Shown in pieces: positions 41,009 to 45,800 of a stretch of DNA of 45,800 nt. The stretch comes from Saccharopolyspora rhizosphaerae (GTDB lineage: Bacteria > Actinomycetota > Actinomycetes > Mycobacteriales > Pseudonocardiaceae), in NCBI RefSeq assembly GCF_003931915.1, contig NZ_RSAA01000010.1:216876-262675 (forward strand), written 5' to 3'. Made by a program: the position numbers and the translations under genes. The stretch's first letter is position 1. Each line of letters starts with the position of its first letter. Below the pieces are notes generated by a model. That model did not search any database, was not told the origin of the DNA, and was given only the letters and a program-made list of their open reading frames with translations.

Positions 41009-41447
41009 GACGTGACCTCTCTGCAAACGTCGAATCAACGACCTCTGCATCACGCCATGCGCACCACTACATACCTGCTACCTGCCTCTTACGAATTTCA
41101 TTCCGCACAACTACGCAAAAACTACGAACGAGAAGAACCCGAGTCAGCAAGATCGAACCCACGCGCAAACAAGCGAGCCGCCTAGGCGCCCCGCAGCCTT
41201 ATGAGCTGCGACGTTAGCGGACTGAAGTCGCCGCAGACCCACCACACGCGCACTACTACGAGCCCGCCGTCAAGATCGAACTACTTACCACGGCGATCAC
41301 TCCTAAAAATTTTCCCGCGATCACAGGCGCCGACCACGTCCTCATAATTTCATTTCTCGCCTGTCCCCGAACGTGCCCGGCCTCGGAGTTCAGAGGTGTC
41401 ACAACCGCGAACGGCTCGCGCCGTTCAGGGGATTGCGGAGGAACGCA
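41009..41447. other. Divergent regulatory region with short repeats
   Basis: These 439 bases separate the T4SS operon from the methyltransferase-integrase run. There is a tandem TACCTGC-TACCTGC at 41072-41085, ACTACG at 41110, 41121 and 41255, and an 11-base direct repeat CAAGATCGAAC at 41148-41158 and 41271-41281. The strand is AT-richer from 41090 to 41130. Promoters for both directions must lie here. The repeats could be regulator or transfer-origin sites. Confidence 0.5.
41145..41245 (-). other. tRNA-like sequence, CAT anticodon-like loop
   Basis: On the minus strand CGCAGC-TCATAAG-GCTGCG forms a six-bp stem with a seven-base loop containing CAT in the anticodon place. Before it CTTCAGTCCGCTAACGTC resembles a degenerate D arm. 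After a long variable part comes GTGGG-TTCGATC-TTGC, like a T arm with only weak pairs. No matching acceptor stem is found, so I do not call a tRNA. It may be a decayed tRNA or an att-related remnant. Confidence 0.2.
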
Positions 41448-42164
41448 ATGAGCGCCTCGGAATCTCGATCGCCATCGAGCCAAATTGACACCGACCCGGC
41501 AAAGTCGAGCACGCAGGCGGCGCCCGTGCACCCAGCCGGCGAACCGACAACGAAGACGGGCGACACCACCCCGACCACCGTGTGGCCCTGCACCACAGCG
41601 ACAGAGACACACGGCCCGCAGCGGTGGCCCCGATCAGTACTCGACGAGATCATGCGGGCCTTCTGCAGCGCGGGCGAGAAAGTCGCGTTCCTCAACGCGA
41701 CCTCTGCGGAACTACCGGCGCTGCACGGCGTGCTCCGCGCACACCAGCGGCAACCCGTGGACGAACCGGCGGCCCAGGGAACGGTCGACCTGGCGCTCGC
41801 CGTTGTACCGCCCGGACCCGGCCACGCCGAGCAGAGCAAGCACCTGGCTCAGCAGGCCGCCGCTGTGCTCCGCGCGGGTGGGGTGCTCGTGGTTCTCACG
41901 CACCACCAGCTCCACGACCAACAACTGGTGGATCCCACGGGCGCGGTGGTCACGGCCGCCCAAGATGAGGATCTGCTCTATCTCCAGCACGTCGTGGCAC
42001 TGCTCGCGCCGTTGAAGGAGCTCACCCGATCCACGCGACCAGCACCCGACGGCGCCCCTTCGGTGCACAGCCGTGTCCACCTGGACCTGCTGGTCTTCGC
42101 CCAGCCCCGTCAGCCCGAGCCCGACACGCACCCGGCCGCACGGACCGAAGGAGCCCAGCGATGA
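41448..42164 (+). CDS. Methyltransferase-like protein without catalytic motif
   Basis: 238 residues from ATG 41448 (GGAGG six bases upstream). The second half follows the C-terminal half of DNA methyltransferases: VDLALAVVPPG at about 113-123 in the place of the (T/S)PPY catalytic motif, LRAGGVLVVLTHH, a loop with DPTGAVVTAAQ, YLQHVVALLAPL, then HLDLLVFAQP. The neighbour at 42161 has the same order with an intact motif. So this looks like a catalytically dead paralogue or a partner subunit. The stop overlaps the methyltransferase start (ATGA). Confidence 0.65.
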   Translation: MSASESRSPSSQIDTDPAKSSTQAAPVHPAGEPTTKTGDTTPTTVWPCTTATETHGPQRWPRSVLDEIMRAFCSAGEKVAFLNATSAELPALHGVLRAHQRQPVDEPAAQGTVDLALAVVPPGPGHAEQSKHLAQQAAAVLRAGGVLVVLTHHQLHDQQLVDPTGAVVTAAQDEDLLYLQHVVALLAPLKELTRSTRPAPDGAPSVHSRVHLDLLVFAQPRQPEPDTHPAARTEGAQR

Positions 42165-43060
42165 CCGACACTCACCTGCCCCCGCTGTCGGTGTGGGCCA
42201 CCGCTCAGGCCGCCCCGGTCACCCAACGCAAGGGCCGCTATCTCCGGGAGTCCACCGCGCACCCGGCCAAAATGCTGCCTGCCATCGCCGCGCACGCCAT
42301 CGCCCACTACACCCAGCCCGGCGACACCGTGCTCGACCCCATGTGCGGCATCGGCACCACCCTGGTCGAAGCACTGCACCAGCAGCGGCGTGGCATTGGT
42401 GTCGAATACGAACACCAGTGGGCCCAGATCGCCCAGCACAACCTTGACCGCGCCCACCGCACCGGCACCCACACACCCGGGCGCGTCCTCCGTGGCGACG
42501 CCCGCCAACTCGACTCGGTTCTCCCTTCCGAGCTTCGCGGCACGGTCGCACTCGTGGTCACCTCACCGCCCTACGGCCCCTCCACCCACGGCCGAGTCAC
42601 CACCGGCGACGCCGGCGTGCATAAGCGCCTCCACCGCTACGGCAACACCCTCGACCGAGGCAACCTCGCCAACATCGGCCACCACAGACTCCTCAGCGGC
42701 TTCACCCGCATCCTCACCGCCACCGCCCCCTACCTTCGCCCCGGCGGCCACGTCGTCATCACCCTCCGCCCCTGGCGCGAAAACGCCGAACTCATCGACC
42801 TTCCATCCCAAATCCAGGCATGCGGAACCCACGCCGGCCTGACGCTCACCGAACGCTGCGTCGCACTTCTCGGACGCGTTGCCGACGACAAGCTCGTAGC
42901 CCGCGGCAGCTTCTTTCAACGCGACTTCGTCCGCAAACAACGAAATGCTGGACTACCTCTTCATCTCATCACTCACGAAGACGTCCTCATCTTCCATAAA
43001 CCATCGACAGAAGTGACCACCGACTGTGCCCCCGCTCCCCCACAGGTGGACGCACCATGA
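42161..43060 (+). CDS. DNA methyltransferase, TSPPY type
   Basis: 299 residues. HPAKMLPAIAAHAIAHY at the start, SAM-binding motif DPMCGIGTT at 59-67 (an FxGxG analogue), GIGVEYEHQWAQIAQHNL, and the catalytic TSPPYG at 134-139. The order (SAM motif first) and TSPPY suggest an amino-methyltransferase acting on cytosine N4 or adenine N6. No restriction gene is adjacent, so it probably protects the element from host restriction or marks it. It starts in the stop of the dead paralogue and its stop overlaps the excisionase gene. Confidence 0.85.
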   Translation: MTDTHLPPLSVWATAQAAPVTQRKGRYLRESTAHPAKMLPAIAAHAIAHYTQPGDTVLDPMCGIGTTLVEALHQQRRGIGVEYEHQWAQIAQHNLDRAHRTGTHTPGRVLRGDARQLDSVLPSELRGTVALVVTSPPYGPSTHGRVTTGDAGVHKRLHRYGNTLDRGNLANIGHHRLLSGFTRILTATAPYLRPGGHVVITLRPWRENAELIDLPSQIQACGTHAGLTLTERCVALLGRVADDKLVARGSFFQRDFVRKQRNAGLPLHLITHEDVLIFHKPSTEVTTDCAPAPPQVDAP

Positions 43061-43392
43061 CACCCCCAAAAAGGACGACGATAACTAGCAGGCAGCGGTC
43101 CAGACTGAGAAGACCTCTATACGAGCCCCTTGAGTCCGATCTCGACCAGACGGCCGAAAAATCGGATCAGAAACCATGCGCATCTGACGAACAAAAAGCG
43201 AGCGCCGATGCTCAACTTCTCTATACACCGGAGGAAGCTGCCGCCAAACTCAGAGTCCGCCCGTCCTGGCTGCGCCGGAAAGCCTCGACACGCGCGATCC
43301 CGTGCAGATTCATCGGCAAACACCTCCGCTTCGCAGAAGAAGACCTCCGACAAATCGCCGGCCTCTCAAGTCAGCACGGAGAATCCCTGTAG
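43057..43392 (+). CDS. Excisionase-like helix-turn-helix protein
   Basis: 111 residues. The C-terminal 60 residues are a typical MerR-like/HTH_17 domain: LLYTPEEAAAKLRVRPSWLR, IPCRFIGKHLRFAEEDLRQI. Such short proteins next to an integrase control excision of the element. The N-terminal 50 residues are basic and unstructured. ATG 43057 overlaps the methyltransferase stop; the integrase starts 105 bases later. Confidence 0.82.
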   Translation: MTPPKRTTITSRQRSRLRRPLYEPLESDLDQTAEKSDQKPCASDEQKASADAQLLYTPEEAAAKLRVRPSWLRRKASTRAIPCRFIGKHLRFAEEDLRQIAGLSSQHGESL

Positions 43393-43496
43393 TTCCCAAA
43401 TGACGGCGGCTTGACAAACATTCGAAGACGAGCGTCCATATTCACTGGCCCCCGCCACAGAACCAACCATCACGGATAGATACGGAACCCACCACC

Positions 43497-44705
43497 ATGT
43501 CGTTCGTTGAAAAGACAGGAAACAGCACCTGGCGCGTCCGATACCCCAAAGACGATGGGACACTCGGATCAATCCCCGGCTTCGACAGCGCACCCGCCGC
43601 ACAACGCAAAGCCGATGAAATCGACGCAGACCGACGTCGAGGTACTTTCCTCGACCCCAGCGCCGGAAAGGTTCCTTTTGAGGCTTGGGCCTCCACCTGG
43701 TTCGATTCCATCGACGTTTCCGAAAACACCGAATCTCAGTACCGCAGCATAACCAAGAACCACATCCTTCCGCGCTGGGGATCCACTGCCATCGGCGACA
43801 TCACCGGTAGCGCCGTCCACGGGTGGGCCAAGAAACTTCGTCGCCACGGCTATGCGCACACCACAGTCTCAACCATCGTAAAAGTGCTCTCCATGATGCT
43901 CGCCGACGCCGCCCACGAAAGACTCATCCCCGACAACCCGGTCCGTCCCCAACGCCGCGGAAAACAACGACGCCGCGACACCCGACGACGCGAAGCCCTC
44001 TGGGCAACCCCAGAACAAGTGCTCACCATCGCCCTCCAAGCAGCAATCTACGCATGGCCAGGCGCCGGCATCCTCATGATCACCGCCGCCTATACCGGGG
44101 CGCGCTGGGGCGAACTCACCGGACTCCAACGCCACAACATCCACCTCGACGACGGTCTCATCGTCATCGACCCCGACAACGGCGCACTCCACGAAATCAA
44201 CGGCAAACTCACCCTGGGACCACCCAAGACCGAAGACTCCGCCCGCACCATCAGCCTCCCCCCGTTCCTCATCGACTTACTCCGACACCACGTCGCCACT
44301 CACGATGGGCCCCACGTCTTCGTCACCCTCGACCACCAGCCCATCCGCCGCAGCAACTACGCCCGCCGCGCCATGCGCCCCGCCACCGACGGCACCCTCC
44401 ACCACCCCAACCCCCGCCGGAAACTCCAGCCCGTCGTACCCGGCCTCACCTTCCACGGACTACGCCACAGCCACAAAACCTGGCTCATCGCCGACGCCAT
44501 CCCACAAGTCGCCCAAGCACGCCGAATGGGCCACGTCCTCCCCGACAAAATCGAACACATCTACTCCCACGTCGCCCACGAAGTCGAAAGCCGACTCCTC
44601 AACGCCCTCCAACAACGATGGGAAACAGCACTACATGCCATCACACGAACAAGCAGCGCCCAAGAACCCACCTTAAGCCTCGACGCACTCTCACCGACAA
44701 GCTGA
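43497..44705 (+). CDS. Tyrosine integrase of the element
   Basis: 402 residues. An Arm-type start (SFVEKTGNSTWRVRYPKDDG), a SAM-like core-binding domain (FEAWASTWFDSIDVSENT, YRSITKNHILPRWG), and the catalytic residues R203 (TGARWGELTGL), H320 and R323 (FHGLRHSHKTWL), H346 (MGHVLPDKIEHI) and Y356 (IYSHVA). All key residues are present, so it is probably active. An excisionase-like gene lies just upstream, the usual order in actinobacterial elements. A tRNA target would fit, but no att copy can be seen next to it. Confidence 0.93.
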   Translation: MSFVEKTGNSTWRVRYPKDDGTLGSIPGFDSAPAAQRKADEIDADRRRGTFLDPSAGKVPFEAWASTWFDSIDVSENTESQYRSITKNHILPRWGSTAIGDITGSAVHGWAKKLRRHGYAHTTVSTIVKVLSMMLADAAHERLIPDNPVRPQRRGKQRRRDTRRREALWATPEQVLTIALQAAIYAWPGAGILMITAAYTGARWGELTGLQRHNIHLDDGLIVIDPDNGALHEINGKLTLGPPKTEDSARTISLPPFLIDLLRHHVATHDGPHVFVTLDHQPIRRSNYARRAMRPATDGTLHHPNPRRKLQPVVPGLTFHGLRHSHKTWLIADAIPQVAQARRMGHVLPDKIEHIYSHVAHEVESRLLNALQQRWETALHAITRTSSAQEPTLSLDALSPTS

Positions 44706-45722
44706 CCCGCTACGCAAGTAGCCACCCAGTTCATCCTGCTCATGGTGGTCAACGCCCTGGTCGACGGCATGGTCGGCCAGGAGCAGACTGTCCTGCCGCT
44801 GCTGGCCGAACGGGAATTCCACCTCACCGGCTACACCGTCCTGCTGACCTACGTTCTCGTGTTCGGGCTCAGCAAGGCCGCCACGAACTACTTCGCCGGC
44901 ACCTGGTCCGACCGCTTCGGCCGCAAACCCGTCCTGATCGCGGGATGGCTCATCGCGATCCCCGTACCGGTGATGCTCATCTGGGCTGATCACTGGGGCT
45001 GGATCGTGGCCGCCAACCTCCTGCTGGGTAGCAACCAGGGCCTGACCTGGTCGACGACCGTGATCATGAAGGTCGATCTCGTCGGCCCCCGGCAACGCGG
45101 GCTCGCGATGGGCTTCAACGAAGCCGCCGGGTATGGCGCCGTCGCGATCACCTCGGCGTTGGCCGGCTACCTCGCCGAGCAGTACGGGCTGCGCCCCGCA
45201 CCATTCCTGCTCGGCGCGGCCTACGTCGTGCTCGGCCTCGCCCTGTCCACCCTGGCCGTCCGCGAGACCCGCGAACACGCCCGACTCGAAGCAAGCCAGC
45301 CGCAGTCCGGCAGCTTCACCGGCCAGCACGCCGATCTGACCAACCGGCAAGTCCTTGTCCGCACGACCTTCACCGCCCCCACGCTGTCCTCGGCCAGCCA
45401 AGCCGGGCTGATCAACAACCTCAACTTCGGCCTGTCCTGGGGCCTGTTCCCACTGCTGTTCGCCGGCGCCGGACTCGAGGTGGACCAGGTCGGGATCCTC
45501 GTCGCCCTCTACCCCGCCGTCTGGGGCATCGGGCAACTCGCCACCGGAGCCCTGTCCGACCGATGGGGGCGCAAGCACCTCATCACCACCGGAATGTTCG
45601 TCCAAGCAACCGGGCTCACTCTCATCGCCCTCGTCGGCACCTTCCCGGCATGGGCGATCGCGACCGCACTGCTGGGCGCGGGCACCGCGATGGTCTACCC
45701 CACCCTGCTAGGAGCTGTTTAG
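44706..45722 (+). pseudogene. MFS transporter lacking both ends
   Basis: The frame is open from the codon after the integrase stop (PATQVATQFILL) through ATG 44742 and onward as an MFS protein: VFGLSKAATNYFAGTWSDRFGRKPV (motif A, split here), GSNQGLTWSTTVIMKVDLVG, and in the second half ALSDRWGRKHLITT. No ribosome site precedes ATG 44742 and the first helix starts at once, so the N-terminus is probably lost. After GAGTAMVYPTLLGAV the frame hits TAG at 45720, where an insertion-like sequence begins; about two to four membrane helices are missing. Family firm, pseudogene status likely. Confidence 0.75.
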
Positions 45723-45800
45723 GAACGTGGGGCCCGGTGGTTGAACATAGTGAGGTCTCCGGTAGATGGATCAGCGACGAAGAAGATCAACATCTATCCG
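45723..45800. mobile_element. Probable insertion-sequence end at the window edge
   Basis: The MFS frame breaks at GAGCTGTTTAGGAACGTGG. The sequence that follows has no relation to the MFS family and its codon pattern changes. A short unknown frame from GTG 45750 (reading RSPVDGSATKKINIYP) or a minus-strand end could be the start of a transposase region. Neither the family nor the exact end can be fixed from 78 bases. Confidence 0.35.

Noticed and set aside
41145..41245. Call of a complete tRNA-Met
   Set aside because: No acceptor stem and only weak T-stem pairs; kept as a low-confidence tRNA-like feature.
43823..44989. 388-codon plus-strand frame overlapping the integrase
   Set aside because: Pro/Arg/His-rich out-of-frame reading of the integrase and MFS genes; all catalytic residues lie in the other frame.
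45723..45800. Naming the insertion-sequence family
   Set aside because: Only 78 bases are available and no inverted-repeat partner is in the window.

Overview
The window is about 46 kb of high-GC DNA from an actinomycete, most likely from the Pseudonocardiaceae or a close relative. The signs are a WhiB-family regulator, DUF397 and Scr1-type XRE/DUF5753 regulators, a DUF6879 protein, an ImmA/IrrE plus MAB_1171c-type transporter cluster, frequent GTG starts and dense ATGA/GTGA coupling. Most of it reads as one integrative mobile element carrying a type IV secretion (T4SS) cluster, a Tad (Flp) pilus cluster, an excisionase and a tyrosine integrase, bordered by decayed host or older mobile sequence. 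All family names come from reading the translations; no database search was run.

Layout. 1-1.9 kb is a decayed left flank: a frameshifted start of an ABC transporter, a small membrane protein and a broken DUF6262 (Tn554 TnpC-like) gene. At 1908-1951 lies the 3' half of a tRNA-Pro(GGG) followed by a strong terminator, a classic integrase scar, so the element probably starts at about 1952. 2.2-11.6 kb is accessory: a hypothetical protein, two Scr1/DUF5753-type regulator modules with nearby operator-like repeats, a string of small coupled proteins, and a four-gene operon (XRE, XRE-ImmA/IrrE peptidase, MAB_1171c-type membrane protein, luciferase-like flavin oxidoreductase).

11.8-23.3 kb is a WhiB gene followed almost without a gap by a complete Gram-positive-type Tad locus: prepilin peptidase, lipoprotein, secreted protein, CpaB-like SAF protein, TadZ, TadA, TadB, TadC, Flp pilin, three pseudopilins, and a 909-residue membrane protein joining LysM repeats to a SARP-like winged-helix/BTAD domain. 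23.8-24.7 kb is a hairpin-rich stretch with a 47-residue Cys-rich ORF. 24.7-28.8 kb holds a MoxR AAA+ ATPase, a VWA protein that also has an HExxHxxH motif, and a winged-helix protein whose C-terminal domain is homologous to the N-terminus of the MoxR protein. 28.9-30.1 kb holds three coupled unknown genes.

30.2-41.0 kb (minus strand) is the T4SS operon. Read in transcription order it runs: sigma-like regulator, VirB2-like pilin, VirB6/TrbL-like channel protein (split by an in-frame TAG), PrgI-like protein, VirB4 ATPase, VirD4 coupling ATPase, replication-relaxation protein, and a lysozyme-like/M23 wall hydrolase. 41.4-44.7 kb holds a paired pseudo-methyltransferase and methyltransferase, an excisionase and an integrase, all on the plus strand. 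After the integrase comes an MFS transporter that has lost its start and its end. The last 80 bases look like the end of an insertion sequence.

Working model (inference): the T4SS, perhaps helped by the Tad pilus for contact, transfers the element. WhiB, the sigma-like protein and the LysM-BTAD protein are candidate regulators. The MoxR/VWA/winged-helix block is the least explained cargo and the best candidate for an undescribed system. I see no canonical relaxase and no replication initiator.
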